Source: Actinoplanes cyaneus (lineage in GTDB: Bacteria > Actinomycetota > Actinomycetes > Mycobacteriales > Micromonosporaceae). From it: a DNA stretch of 45,738 nt. Under the pieces are notes generated by a model that saw nothing but the letters and a program-made list of their open reading frames with translations, made no database searches and was not told the DNA's origin. Positions within the stretch are counted from its first letter, which is position 1; the number at the start of each line of letters is the position of its first letter. The stretch is taken from NCBI RefSeq assembly GCF_016862095.1, contig NZ_BOMH01000052.1, forward strand, positions 1 through 45,738, read 5' to 3'. Made by a program: the position numbers and the translations under genes. Positions 29,574 through 37,513 of the stretch are shown in pieces.

Positions 29574-30787
29574 TGGTGCTTCTCCACCAGGTCGCGGAGG
29601 ACGGCGAGGCCCTGGTAAACCTCGGTGAAGCTGGTGCTCAGCGGCGCCGGCCCGATCCGCAGCCCGTCGGGCCGGCGGTAGTCGGGGATGACGCCGGCGG
29701 CCCAGAGCGGCTCCAGCAGCTGCTCGAACCCGGGCCGCCGCAGGGTGACGTGACCGCCACGGCGCTCCGCGGAACGGGGGCTGACGACCTCGACGCCGAG
29801 CGGGACGAGCCACTCGTCGGCCAGCTCCAGCACGAAGCCGGTGAGCAGCAGCGACTTGGCGCGGACCGCCTCGATGCCGGCGGCGGCGAGCATGTCCAGG
29901 TTGGCGTGCGCCGGGACCATCGCCAGGATCGGCGGGGTGCCGCTGAGCAGCGCGCGGATGCCGGTCGCCGCCTCGTATCCCGGGCCCATCTCGAACGAGG
30001 CGCGGTGCCCCATCCACCCCTGGATCGGCTGGCGCAGCGAATCCTGCAGCGAGTGGCGCAGGTAGGCGAACGCGGGCGCGCCCGGGCCGCCGTTGAGGTA
30101 CTTGTACGAGCACCCGACCGCGAGGTCCACCCCCCACTCGTCGAGCGCGATGGGGACCGAGCCGGCCGAGTGGCACAGGTCCCACAGGGTCAGCGCGCCG
30201 GCCTCGTGCGCGATCCGGTTGATCTCCGGCACGTCGGCGAGCCAGCCCGACCGGTACGCCACGTGGGAGAAGAGCACCAGCGCGGTGTCGGCGTCGACCG
30301 CTTCCGCGACCTGGGCGGGCTCGATGCCGGTGACCGGGTCGGTCTCGATCCAGTGCAGGGCGAGCCCGCGCTCGGCGGCGATGCCCTCCAGGACGTACCG
30401 GTCGGTGGGGAAGTTGTCGGTGTCGAGGACGACCTTGCGCCGCCCGGGCCGCGCGTCGACAGCGGCCCGCGCCAGTTTGTAGAGCAGCACCGTGGTCGAG
30501 TCCGCGACGACGGTCTGGCCGGGCGCGGCGCCGAGCGCGATCGCGCCGAGCCGGTCACCGAGGGTGAGCGGCCACTCCAGCCAGCCGTCGGTCCAGCCCT
30601 GGATGAGCCGGCCGCCCCACTGATCGCGGACGAAGTCGTCCATCAGGTCCGCTGTCGCGGCGAGCGGCCGGCCGAGCGAGTTGCCGTCGAGGTAGGAGAC
30701 GACCGACGGGGCCGGCAGGAACCTGTCCCGGTACGACGCCAGCGGGTCGGCGGCGTCCAGGGCGGCGGCCCGATCGAGAAGGCTCAA
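29570..30787 (-). CDS. kynU: Kynureninase
   Basis: A 405-residue PLP-dependent fold-type I enzyme that cleaves kynurenine to anthranilate and alanine. Signatures are YLDGNSLGRPL near the N-terminus, DSTTVLLYKLARAAV, DTDNFPTDRYVLEGI, LFSHVAYRSGWLADVPEI, LWDLCHSAGSVPIAL, and the PLP lysine in VGCSYKYLNGGPGAPAFAY. QPIQGWMGHRASFEMGP and the C-terminal YRRPDGLRIGPAPLSTSFTEV also match the family. Overlaps TDO upstream by 4 nt (ATGA) and the amidohydrolase downstream by 4 nt (GTGA), so the three are co-translated. Product anthranilate could feed tryptophan-derived metabolites or be degraded; no further pathway genes are in the window. Confidence 0.95.
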   Translation of the reverse strand: MSLLDRAAALDAADPLASYRDRFLPAPSVVSYLDGNSLGRPLAATADLMDDFVRDQWGGRLIQGWTDGWLEWPLTLGDRLGAIALGAAPGQTVVADSTTVLLYKLARAAVDARPGRRKVVLDTDNFPTDRYVLEGIAAERGLALHWIETDPVTGIEPAQVAEAVDADTALVLFSHVAYRSGWLADVPEINRIAHEAGALTLWDLCHSAGSVPIALDEWGVDLAVGCSYKYLNGGPGAPAFAYLRHSLQDSLRQPIQGWMGHRASFEMGPGYEAATGIRALLSGTPPILAMVPAHANLDMLAAAGIEAVRAKSLLLTGFVLELADEWLVPLGVEVVSPRSAERRGGHVTLRRPGFEQLLEPLWAAGVIPDYRRPDGLRIGPAPLSTSFTEVYQGLAVLRDLVEKHQ

Positions 30788-31644
30788 CGGGGGACTCCGA
30801 TCTCGGTGCGCACGGCATACAGCTCCGGGAAGAATGTCAGATCGAGGGCCGCCTTCAGGAAGTTGACCCCGCTGGAGCCACCGGTCCCGCGCTTGAAGCC
30901 GATCGTGCGTTCCACCGTCTTGAGGTGCCGGAAGCGCCAGAGCTGGAAGTTCTCCTCCAGGTCGACCAGTTCCTCGCAGGCCTCGTAGGCCTCCCAGTGC
31001 TGCTCGGCCTTCTCGTAGATCGTGGTGAAGACCGGAACGAGCTCCTCGGCGAACGACCAGGCCTCGGTCACGTCCCGTCCGATGAGCGCGGCGGGGACCG
31101 GGTGCCCGTGCCGGGCCAGGTAGCGCAGGAACTCGTCGTACACGCTGGGCGTGCCGAGCAGGTCCGCCAGCAGCTCACGGGCGGCCGGCTGGTCGTCGAA
31201 GATCCGCAGCATCCGGCGGTCCTTGTTGCCGAGCAGGAACTCGACGGCCCGGTACTGGTAGGACTGGAAGCCCGACGACGTGCCGAGGAAGCTGCGGAAC
31301 TGCGCGTACTCCGTCGGGGTCAGCGTCGCCAGCACCGACCACTGCTCGGTCAGCGTGCGCTGGATGTGCTTGACCCGGGCCAGCCCCTTGAGCGCCGGTT
31401 TCAGCTCGTCCTTCGCGAGATGGGCGAGCACCGCGCGCAGCTCGTGGATGATCAGCTTCAGCCAGAGCTCGGACGTCTGATGCTGCAGGATGAAGAGCAG
31501 CTCGTCGTGGTGCTCGGGCACGCTCACCGGGTGCTGGGCGTTCAGGATCTCGTCGAGGTGCAGATACTCCCCGTACGAGAGATTGACCTTGAAGTCCTTG
31601 ACGATGCCGTCCTCGATCGGCCGCGTTGCCGACACAGTGATCAC
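30784..31644 (-). CDS. kynA: Tryptophan 2,3-dioxygenase
   Basis: A 286-residue heme enzyme that oxidises L-tryptophan to N-formylkynurenine. The family blocks are LSYGEYLHLDEIL, DELLFILQHQTSELWLKLIIHEL (active-site His and substrate contacts), LTPTEYAQFRSFLGTSSGFQSYQYR, LGNKDRRML, and WRFRHLKTVERTIGFKRGTGGSSGVNFLK (axial heme His and Thr/Gly substrate loop). It starts at a GTG at 31644 with AGAGG just upstream. The length is typical for bacterial TDO. First enzyme of the overlapping kynA-kynU-amidohydrolase set; 24 nt after the YchJ-like gene. Confidence 0.95.
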   Translation of the reverse strand: MITVSATRPIEDGIVKDFKVNLSYGEYLHLDEILNAQHPVSVPEHHDELLFILQHQTSELWLKLIIHELRAVLAHLAKDELKPALKGLARVKHIQRTLTEQWSVLATLTPTEYAQFRSFLGTSSGFQSYQYRAVEFLLGNKDRRMLRIFDDQPAARELLADLLGTPSVYDEFLRYLARHGHPVPAALIGRDVTEAWSFAEELVPVFTTIYEKAEQHWEAYEACEELVDLEENFQLWRFRHLKTVERTIGFKRGTGGSSGVNFLKAALDLTFFPELYAVRTEIGVPR

Positions 31645-31668
31645 CTACCTCTTGTCCGGATCAGGAGA

Positions 31669-32058
31669 TCACACCGGACCGTGGTAGACCCAGCGGGCGT
31701 TGTGCCGGACGAACCTGCTCGTCTCGTCCAGCACGCCCGGGGTGCCGTTGTCCCGGAAGTGTGCACGGAACGTGACGGTTCCCTCCGCGTCGAACAGGGT
31801 GCCACCGGTGCTCTCCTGCACCTCCAGGCGTACCCAGCGCAGGCCGGGATCACTCTCCAGGGTCGCGGGCCGGGTGTCCGGGTGCCAGGTGTCGAGAACG
31901 TAATCGGTCAGGTCGAGGGCGAACGCGCTGAAGCGCGATCGCATCAGGGCCTCCGGGTTCTCCGCCGGCTTGCCGTCGTGCAGGGGACCACAACATTGCG
32001 CGTACGTCGGTGAGCCGCACGGACATGCCCTCGCGCGCGGTGTTCGCTTGCCAGCCAT
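31669..32058 (-). CDS. YchJ-like SEC-C motif protein (UPF0225)
   Basis: A 129-residue protein of the YchJ/UPF0225 family. The N-terminal zinc motif CPCGSPTYAQCCGPLHDG is a SEC-C-type finger, followed by the NTF2-like domain with ALMRSRFSAFALDLTDYVLDTWHP and a C-terminal RFVRHNARWVYHGPV. The family function is not established. Located 15 nt after the chemoreceptor-domain gene and 24 nt before TDO, all in the same direction, so it may be part of one transcript although no functional link is evident. Confidence 0.88.
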   Translation of the reverse strand: MAGKRTPRARACPCGSPTYAQCCGPLHDGKPAENPEALMRSRFSAFALDLTDYVLDTWHPDTRPATLESDPGLRWVRLEVQESTGGTLFDAEGTVTFRAHFRDNGTPGVLDETSRFVRHNARWVYHGPV

Positions 32059-32073
32059 GCCGGACAGTCTTCC

Positions 32074-32583
32074 TCAGCCGGCCTGCTGCTCCACGACGAT
32101 CCCGCTGATCACCTTCTGGCACCGGTCCAGTTCCTCGATGAGGCCCTGCATCTCCTCGATCGCGTCGACCGCGTTCTGCGTGTCGGCGCGGATCCCGCCG
32201 ACCTGGGTGCCGATCTCGCTGGTGGCGGTGGCGGTCTCGTTCGCCAGGTCCTTGACCTCGCTGGCCACGACGGCGAAGCCGCGGCCCGCCTCGCCGGCCC
32301 GCGCCGCCTCGATGGTGGCGTTGAGCGCCAGCAGGTTCGTCTGCTTGGCGATCGTGGCGATCAGCTGGACGACCTTGCCGATCTCGGTGCTGCTCGCCTC
32401 GAGTCGCTGGATCACCTGCACGGCGGTCTCCGCCGCGCGCACCGCGGCCTGGGTGGCGGTGGCCATGTCGTTGCTCACGTTGGCCAACCGGTGCACCGAG
32501 TCCCGTTGCCGGTCCTGCGCCGACCAGTCGGTCTGGGCGCCGCCGCCGGACGACCAGCTGTCGTTCTGATCCCAGTTGGTCAT
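32074..32583 (-). CDS. Stand-alone methyl-accepting chemotaxis signalling domain
   Basis: Only 169 residues, versus about 500 or more for typical chemoreceptors. It contains the conserved hairpin of the MCP signalling domain: VVQLIATIAKQTNLLALNATIEAARAGEAGRGFAVVASEVKDLANETATAT, here read as several adjoining motifs, flanked by short coiled-coil helices. There is no transmembrane segment, HAMP or sensor domain; the first ~25 residues are polar and Gly/Ser-rich. It should be cytoplasmic and could dock to CheA/CheW arrays or act as a soluble scaffold. No che genes are in the window. A TACCGGTA palindrome lies 19 nt upstream. Confidence 0.88.
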   Translation of the reverse strand: MTNWDQNDSWSSGGGAQTDWSAQDRQRDSVHRLANVSNDMATATQAAVRAAETAVQVIQRLEASSTEIGKVVQLIATIAKQTNLLALNATIEAARAGEAGRGFAVVASEVKDLANETATATSEIGTQVGGIRADTQNAVDAIEEMQGLIEELDRCQKVISGIVVEQQAG

Positions 32584-32896
32584 ATCGTGGTGATCCCTCT
32601 CTTACCGGTAGCTCACAACATGCCATCCGGCGCACCCGTCGCGGAGCGTTTTCCTCTTTCTCGTGGGGGACAGTGCGGCGCCGTTATGGAAGCGTGAGGT
32701 AAGCGCCGTCAGCACGAAGCGCGACGACTGAACCGGGTAAGTCCGGGAGGGGCGGCGGCCGGACGCTCACCGGGCGTGAGGCATCGACGGAATGCTGCCG
32801 ACGATCCTGCAAGCCACGGTAAGGATTGCCAACTGTTTCAGAAGATGGCGCAAACCGCTGTTCAGTTCTTGCAACAGGTTGACGTAGGATTCCGTC
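32584..32896. other. Divergent intergenic region, chemoreceptor domain / LacI regulator
   Basis: 313 bp without a gene. It includes TACCGGTA (32603-32610) near the minus-strand start. On the plus side a plausible -10 TAGGAT at 32885-32890 lies 6 nt before the LacI GTG, suggesting a leaderless or nearly leaderless transcript, and GTTCTTGCA at 32865-32873 lies in the -35 to -10 spacer. The middle ~200 bp shows nothing clear. Confidence 0.45.
32865..32873 (+). promoter_or_regulatory. Candidate LacI-type half-site GTTCTTGCA upstream of the regulator
   Basis: The same 9-mer appears in opposite orientation just after the LacI gene (33897-33905). Here it is framed by CTGTT (32858-32862) and AACAG (32873-32877), a 5-bp inverted repeat. 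The TTGCAAG-type core resembles maltose/alpha-glucoside LacI operators of actinomycetes. Confidence 0.4.
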
Positions 32897-33892
32897 GTGA
32901 CCAAACGTCTTGCCGAGGTGGCGAAGAAGGCCGGGGTCAGTGAGGCGACCGTCAGCCGGGTGCTCAACGGGCGCGACGGCGTCTCCGAGGCCACCCGCGC
33001 GTCGGTTCTCACCGCCCTCGATGTCCTGGGCTACGAGCGACCCACCAAACTGCGCGGTGAGCGCGCCCGCCTGGTCGGCCTGGTGCTGCCCGAGCTGCAG
33101 AACCCGATCTTCCCGGCCCTGGCCGAGGTGGTGACCGCGTCGCTGGCGCAGCGCGGCTTCACCCCGGCCCTGTGCGCCCGGACCATCGGCGGCGTCCCGG
33201 AGTCGGACTATGTCGAGATGCTCCTGGACCATCAGGTCTCCGGCGTGATCTTCGCCGGCGGGTCGTATGCGCTGGCCGACGCCTCGCACGAGCACTATCG
33301 GCGGCTGACCGATCGGGGCCTGCCGGTCGTGCTGGTCAACGCGGGGGTCGACGAGCTCGGCTTCCCCCGGGTGTCGACCGACGACGCGGTCGCCGTCGAG
33401 CAGGCGTTCGGCCATCTGCGCTCGCTCGGTCACGAGCGCGTCGGCATGGTGCTCGGCCCGGAGGGGCACATTCCGTCGCGCCGCAAGGTGGCCGCGATGA
33501 TCCAGGTCGCGGGCTGGGGCGACGATGCCTGGGTGGAGCGCTCCAGCTTCTCCATGGAGGGCGCGCGGGTCGCCGCCACGAAGCTGATCGAGCGTGGCGC
33601 GACCGGGATCATCTGTGCCAGCGACGTGCTCGCGCTGGGCGCGATCCGGGCCGCGCGCCGCCTCGGCAGGTCGGTGCCGGGCGACGTCTCGGTGGTCGGC
33701 TTCGACGACTCCGCGTTCATGACCTGCACCGATCCGCCGCTGACCACGGTTCGCCAGCCGATCGAGACGATGGGCCAGGCCGCCGTCGACATCCTGGTCA
33801 GCCAGATCGAGGAGGCCGGCGTGCTGCACGACGAGCTGCTCTTCGAGCCGGAGCTGGTGGTCCGCGGCTCCACGGGGCCCGCTCCGAGGTAA
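32897..33892 (+). CDS. LacI-family transcriptional regulator
   Basis: A 331-residue LacI/GalR repressor. The helix-turn-helix and hinge occupy residues 1-60 (RLAEVAKKAGVSEATVSRVLNGRDGVSEATR). The periplasmic-binding-protein-like sugar domain follows, with LVGLVLPELQNPIFPALAEVV, GVIFAGGSYA, STDDAVAVEQAFGHL and VPGDVSVVGFDDSAFMTCTDPPLTTVRQP. Start GTG 32897 lies only 6 nt from a TAGGAT -10. Directly upstream of, and co-oriented with, an ABC sugar importer, a GH13 alpha-glucosidase and two secreted GH87-like enzymes; it most likely represses that locus until the imported oligosaccharide is present. Confidence 0.93.
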   Translation: MTKRLAEVAKKAGVSEATVSRVLNGRDGVSEATRASVLTALDVLGYERPTKLRGERARLVGLVLPELQNPIFPALAEVVTASLAQRGFTPALCARTIGGVPESDYVEMLLDHQVSGVIFAGGSYALADASHEHYRRLTDRGLPVVLVNAGVDELGFPRVSTDDAVAVEQAFGHLRSLGHERVGMVLGPEGHIPSRRKVAAMIQVAGWGDDAWVERSSFSMEGARVAATKLIERGATGIICASDVLALGAIRAARRLGRSVPGDVSVVGFDDSAFMTCTDPPLTTVRQPIETMGQAAVDILVSQIEEAGVLHDELLFEPELVVRGSTGPAPR

Positions 33893-33907
33893 GCGCTGCA
33901 AGAACCG

Positions 33908-33944
33908 GACGGCCGTCAATCGCATCTTGCGGTTGGCGGCCGTC
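33908..33944 (+). terminator. Rho-independent terminator after the LacI gene
   Basis: A 17-bp stem (two G-T wobbles) closed by a 3-nt loop TCT: outer arms GACGGCCG (33908-33915) and CGGCCGTC (33937-33944), inner arms TCAATCGCA and TGCGGTTGG. It is followed by TTTTCTT. It isolates the regulator from the importer operon. Confidence 0.88.
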
Positions 33945-34050
33945 TTTTCTTGTCCGCGGGACGGACGAATCCCGGCAAAGGTGGGCTAATGCTCGTACCG
34001 TCGATATCTGCCATGTCGTTGTCGTGTCTTTTCAGTGCGCGATCGAAACC

Positions 34051-34103
34051 TTGCGGAAACGTGTCGGTCTGGCTACGGTGACTCCACTCACAGAGGTGAC
34101 TCC
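34051..34103 (+). promoter_or_regulatory. Candidate promoter and direct repeats for the ABC importer operon
   Basis: TTGCGG (34051-34056) and TACGGT (34074-34079) form a -35/-10 pair with 17-bp spacing. GGTGACTCC is repeated at 34077-34085 and 34095-34103, across the expected transcription start, as might suit a repressor. Confidence 0.45.
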
Positions 34104-34162
34104 GTGAACACCGAAGCAGATCGATGAACGTCCTGGATAACCGTTCCCGAAGGGATGGACAG

Positions 34163-35542
34163 ATGTCCGCACCGCAGTACCGGAGGGTCGCGGCGTTTGC
34201 GCTGGCGGCCGGCCTGGGACTCAGCCTCGCGGCGTGCTCCACGAAGAGCGACGACGACGGCGCCAGTGCCGACGGCAAGGTCACCATCACGGTCGACTGC
34301 ATGCCGGTCGGCACCGAGAAGGACCTGCTGGCGAACTGGAACGCTGACGTCGCCGCGTTCCAGCAGGCCAACCCCGACATCACGGTCAAGAGCGTGAGTG
34401 TCGGCACCCAGTGCAACAACCCGCCGGACTTCACCGCCCGTCTCGCCGGTGGCACCACCACCGACGTCTTCTACGGCTACATGACCGACCTCCAGCAGGT
34501 GCTGGACTCGGGTCAGGCCGCGGACATCACGCCGTACCTGAACAAGGACACCATCAGCACCTGGGACGACGTCGACCCGGCGCTCAAGAGCGTCTTCACC
34601 GACGGCGGCAAGACCTACGCCGTGCCGGTGAAGAACTACTCGATGGGCCTGGTCTACAACAAGGTCCTGTTCCAGAAGGCGGGCCTGGACCCGGCGAACC
34701 CGCCGAAGACCTGGGCCGAGGTCCGCGCCGCGGCCAAGAAGATCGTCGCGGCCGACCCGGGCGTCGCCGGTTACGCGGACTACAGCGCCGGTAACACCGG
34801 TGGCTGGCACTTCACCGCCGAGATCTACTCGCAGGGCGGCCAGATCCTGAGCGCGGACGGCAAGAAGGCCGACTTCAACAACGCGACGGGCAAGCAGGTC
34901 CTGCAGAACCTCAAGGACATGCGCTACACCGACAACAGCATGGGCTCGCGCCAGCTGCTGCAGTGGGGCGACCTGCTGACCAACGCCGCGGCCGGCAAGG
35001 TCGGCATGTTCATCGGCGCGCCGGACACCACCCAGGCGATCGTCTCGCAGTTCAAGGGCAAGTACGAGGACTGGGCCGTGGCCCCGCTGCCCGGCCAGGA
35101 CGGTCTGGCCAAGGCCACCCTCGGCGGCGGTGAGGGCTACTTCTTCAAGAAGGGCCTGTCCGACGCGCAGATCAAGGCCGGGCTCAAGTGGGTCGCCTAC
35201 GAGAAGCTGACGGTCGGCAAGGGCCAGTTCGACTACCCGCGGGCCAAGCCGCAGAACTACCCGGTCGGTGTGCCACAGCCGCTGCTGTTCGCGAAGGACA
35301 GCGCGACCGCCAAGGCCGAGTACGACCTGCGCAAGGCCAACGCGAACGTCGACCCGGCGATCTACTCGCAGTTCGAGGCGCAGCAGCTCCCGATCAAGGG
35401 TGAGCCGGCCAACGCCCAGGCGATCTACGCGGTGCTCGACTCGGCCATGTCGGGTGTCCTGACCGACCCGAACGCCAACGTCGACGCGCTCCTCAAGACC
35501 GCCGAGGAGAAGGTCAACCAGCTGCTGGCCGCCGGCAGCTGA
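34163..35542 (+). CDS. ABC sugar transporter substrate-binding lipoprotein
   Basis: A 459-residue solute-binding protein of the maltose/oligosaccharide (cluster B, SBP_bac_1) type. A lipoprotein signal peptide spans residues 1-24 with lipobox LAAC and acylated C25. The mature part has the usual VTITVDCMPVGTEKDLLANWN, FYGYMTDLQQVLDSGQAADITPYL, YAVPVKNYSMGLVYNKVLFQKAGL and the SSQ-like late segments. Start ATG 34163 has AAGGGA 8 nt upstream. It should deliver sugars to the two permeases downstream. A 13-bp hairpin after its stop may raise its share of the transcript. Predicted ligand: alpha-glucan oligosaccharides, from context. Confidence 0.93.
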   Translation: MSAPQYRRVAAFALAAGLGLSLAACSTKSDDDGASADGKVTITVDCMPVGTEKDLLANWNADVAAFQQANPDITVKSVSVGTQCNNPPDFTARLAGGTTTDVFYGYMTDLQQVLDSGQAADITPYLNKDTISTWDDVDPALKSVFTDGGKTYAVPVKNYSMGLVYNKVLFQKAGLDPANPPKTWAEVRAAAKKIVAADPGVAGYADYSAGNTGGWHFTAEIYSQGGQILSADGKKADFNNATGKQVLQNLKDMRYTDNSMGSRQLLQWGDLLTNAAAGKVGMFIGAPDTTQAIVSQFKGKYEDWAVAPLPGQDGLAKATLGGGEGYFFKKGLSDAQIKAGLKWVAYEKLTVGKGQFDYPRAKPQNYPVGVPQPLLFAKDSATAKAEYDLRKANANVDPAIYSQFEAQQLPIKGEPANAQAIYAVLDSAMSGVLTDPNANVDALLKTAEEKVNQLLAAGS

Positions 35543-35549
35543 TCCGAGC

Positions 35550-35576
35550 GGGACGGGAGCCCCGGGCTCCCGTCCC
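35550..35576 (+). terminator. Intercistronic hairpin between binding protein and first permease
   Basis: GGGACGGGAGCCC (35550-35562) and GGGCTCCCGTCCC (35564-35576) are perfect 13-bp arms; with the top pairs open the loop is about 3-5 nt. No T tract follows. Such stem-loops typically stabilise the upstream binding-protein mRNA and attenuate read-through to the permeases. Confidence 0.75.
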
Positions 35577-35598
35577 CGATCAACCCAGGAGTCCTCCC

Positions 35599-36537
35599 TT
35601 GGCGATCATCACCGCCACCCGGCCGGTGGACGCGAGCTCGGCGGCGGCGCCGGCCACGACCCGGCGCGGTCGCAAGCTCCGTGACAACCTCACCGGGTAC
35701 ACGTTCCTGGCCGGAGCCATCCTCTGCTTCGCCGTCTTCACCTGGTACCCGATGGTCCGCGGGATCATCATGAGCTTCCAGCGGACCAGGCGCGGCGTGA
35801 CCACCTGGGTCGGCTGGGACAACTACACCCGGATCTTCGCCGACCCGAGCTTCTGGCCGGCCTGGAAGAACACCGTCTACTTCACCGTGCTGGCCCTGGT
35901 CATCGGGTACGCGGTGCCGTTCTTCGTGGCGATCCTGCTCAACGAGCTGCGCCACGCCAAGGGCTACCTGCGCATCCTGGTGTACCTGCCGGTGATGCTG
36001 CCGCCGGCCTCCGCGCTGTTCCTGTTCAAGTTCTACGCGTACGACCCGAGCGACGCCGGCCTGTTCAACGCGGTCCTGAAGTTCCTGCACCTGCCCACGT
36101 CGCAGTGGATGCAGTCGCCGAGCGCCACGATGCCGGCCATGGTGATCGCCTCCACCTGGATGAACATGGGCAGCGCGGTGCTGATCTACCTGGCGTCGCT
36201 GCAGAACATCCCGGGTGAGCTCTACGAGGCGGCCGAGCTGGACGGCGCCGGGCTCTGGCGGCGGATCTGGAACGTGACGATCCCGCAGACCAAGCTGATC
36301 CTCGGCCTGCTCGCGATGATGCAGATCGTCGCCACCATGCAGGTCTTCGTCGAGCCGCTGATCCTCGCCAACGGGGCCGGCACGCAGGACTCGGCGACCA
36401 CCGTGGCGTACCTGATCTACCAGCACGGCTTCTTCCAGAACGATCTCAACGGCGCGGCGGCGCTCGGCGTGGTCATGCTCGGGGCCCTGGCCGTCTTCTC
36501 GGCGTTCTACCTGCGCCTGACCACCAAGAACGACTGA
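35599..36537 (+). CDS. ABC sugar transporter permease (MalF/UgpA type)
   Basis: A 312-residue inner-membrane permease with six transmembrane segments. The EAA loop for contact with the ATPase is EAAELDGAGLWRRIWNVTIPQTKLIL near residues 212-237. N-terminal segment GYTFLAGAILCFAVFTWYPMVRGIIMSF is typical. Starts at TTG 35599 with AGGAG 7 nt upstream. 12 nt before the partner permease. No ATPase subunit is encoded in the locus; actinomycete sugar importers usually share the MsiK ATPase encoded elsewhere. Confidence 0.92.
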   Translation: MAIITATRPVDASSAAAPATTRRGRKLRDNLTGYTFLAGAILCFAVFTWYPMVRGIIMSFQRTRRGVTTWVGWDNYTRIFADPSFWPAWKNTVYFTVLALVIGYAVPFFVAILLNELRHAKGYLRILVYLPVMLPPASALFLFKFYAYDPSDAGLFNAVLKFLHLPTSQWMQSPSATMPAMVIASTWMNMGSAVLIYLASLQNIPGELYEAAELDGAGLWRRIWNVTIPQTKLILGLLAMMQIVATMQVFVEPLILANGAGTQDSATTVAYLIYQHGFFQNDLNGAAALGVVMLGALAVFSAFYLRLTTKND

Positions 36538-36549
36538 GGACGGTACGTC

Positions 36550-37437
36550 ATGGCTCAAGACTCCGGTTCACGCACGCTGATCTCGGCGGCCCAGCTCCGT
36601 CGGGGCAAGGGCAAGTATCTCTACTGGACGCTGCTGACGCTCGTCGTCCTCGGGTTCACCCTGGTCTTCATCGGGCCGCTGTACTGGATGGTGACCGGCG
36701 CGCTGAAGACCGGTCAGGAGGTCGCGCAGACCCCGCCGACGTTGTGGCCGCGGCATCCGAACTTCAGCAACTACGTCAGCGCCTGGCAGAACCTGAACCT
36801 GAGCAAGCTGCTGTTCAACACGTTCTACTACGCGGCGGGCGCGGTGCTGTTCCAGCTGGTCCTGGACACCGCGGCGGCGTACGCCTTCTCCAAGCTGCGC
36901 CCGGCGCTGGGCAACGTGATCCTCGGCGCGATGCTGGCCACCCTGATGATCCCGACCATCGTCCTGGTCGTCCCGCAGTACGTGACGGTGATCGACCTGC
37001 CGATCCTGCACCTCAACATGCTGGACTCGCCGTTCGCGATCTGGCTGCCGCTGGTCACCAACGCGTTCAACATCTTCCTGTTGAAGCGGTTCTTCGACTC
37101 GATCCCGGAGGAGCTGATGGCGGCCGCGCAGGTGGACGGCGCGGGCCCGCTGCGCACGCTCTGGTCGATCATCCTGCCGATGTCGCGCCCGATCCTCGGC
37201 GTCGTCTCGATCTTCGCGGTGACCTACGTCTGGAAGGACTTCCTCTGGCCGAAACTGGTCATGCCGTCCCCGGAGACGCGGACGGTCAGCGTCGGCATCT
37301 ACGCCTTCTCGGGCGGCTCGTCGCAGAACGAGATCATCGCGGCCTCGGTCATCGCGGCCATCCCGACCGTGATCATCTTCCTGCTCTTCCAGCGCAACAT
37401 CATGTCCGGCCTGACCGCGGGCAGCGTCAAGGGCTGA
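36550..37437 (+). CDS. ABC sugar transporter permease (MalG/UgpE type)
   Basis: A 295-residue inner-membrane permease, MalG-like, with six transmembrane segments. N-terminal YWTLLTLVVLGFTLVFIGPLYWMVTGALKTGQE, and the EAA loop EELMAAAQVDGAGPLRTLWSIILPMSRPILG. It pairs with the preceding permease to form the heterodimeric channel. Followed by a 76-bp gap with an operator-like inverted repeat and the alpha-glucosidase gene. Confidence 0.92.
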   Translation: MAQDSGSRTLISAAQLRRGKGKYLYWTLLTLVVLGFTLVFIGPLYWMVTGALKTGQEVAQTPPTLWPRHPNFSNYVSAWQNLNLSKLLFNTFYYAAGAVLFQLVLDTAAAYAFSKLRPALGNVILGAMLATLMIPTIVLVVPQYVTVIDLPILHLNMLDSPFAIWLPLVTNAFNIFLLKRFFDSIPEELMAAAQVDGAGPLRTLWSIILPMSRPILGVVSIFAVTYVWKDFLWPKLVMPSPETRTVSVGIYAFSGGSSQNEIIAASVIAAIPTVIIFLLFQRNIMSGLTAGSVKG

Positions 37438-37467
37438 GCGGGGCCCGGAAAAGCACACCCTCGCCCC

Positions 37468-37490
37468 TTGAAGCGCAAAAAATGCTGCAA
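37468..37490. promoter_or_regulatory. Operator-like inverted repeat TTGAAGC-N9-GCTGCAA
   Basis: Arms TTGAAGC and GCTGCAA match in 6 of 7 positions around an AT-rich spacer. It lies 23 nt upstream of the alpha-glucosidase start in an AT-rich island. The TTGCAGC form resembles LacI-family sugar operators. Confidence 0.4.
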
Positions 37491-37513
37491 TAACACGCAG
37501 AAAGAGAGTTTTC

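Noticed and set aside
29574..30185. N-terminal extension of the amidohydrolase frame through the kynureninase gene
   Set aside because: Shadow of kynU; the GTGA overlap at 29570-29573 gives a natural start.
34041..34060. GAAACCTTGCGGAAAC as a LacI operator
   Set aside because: It reads as a direct, not an inverted, arrangement and does not match the other candidate sites; the TTGCGG part fits a -35 element.
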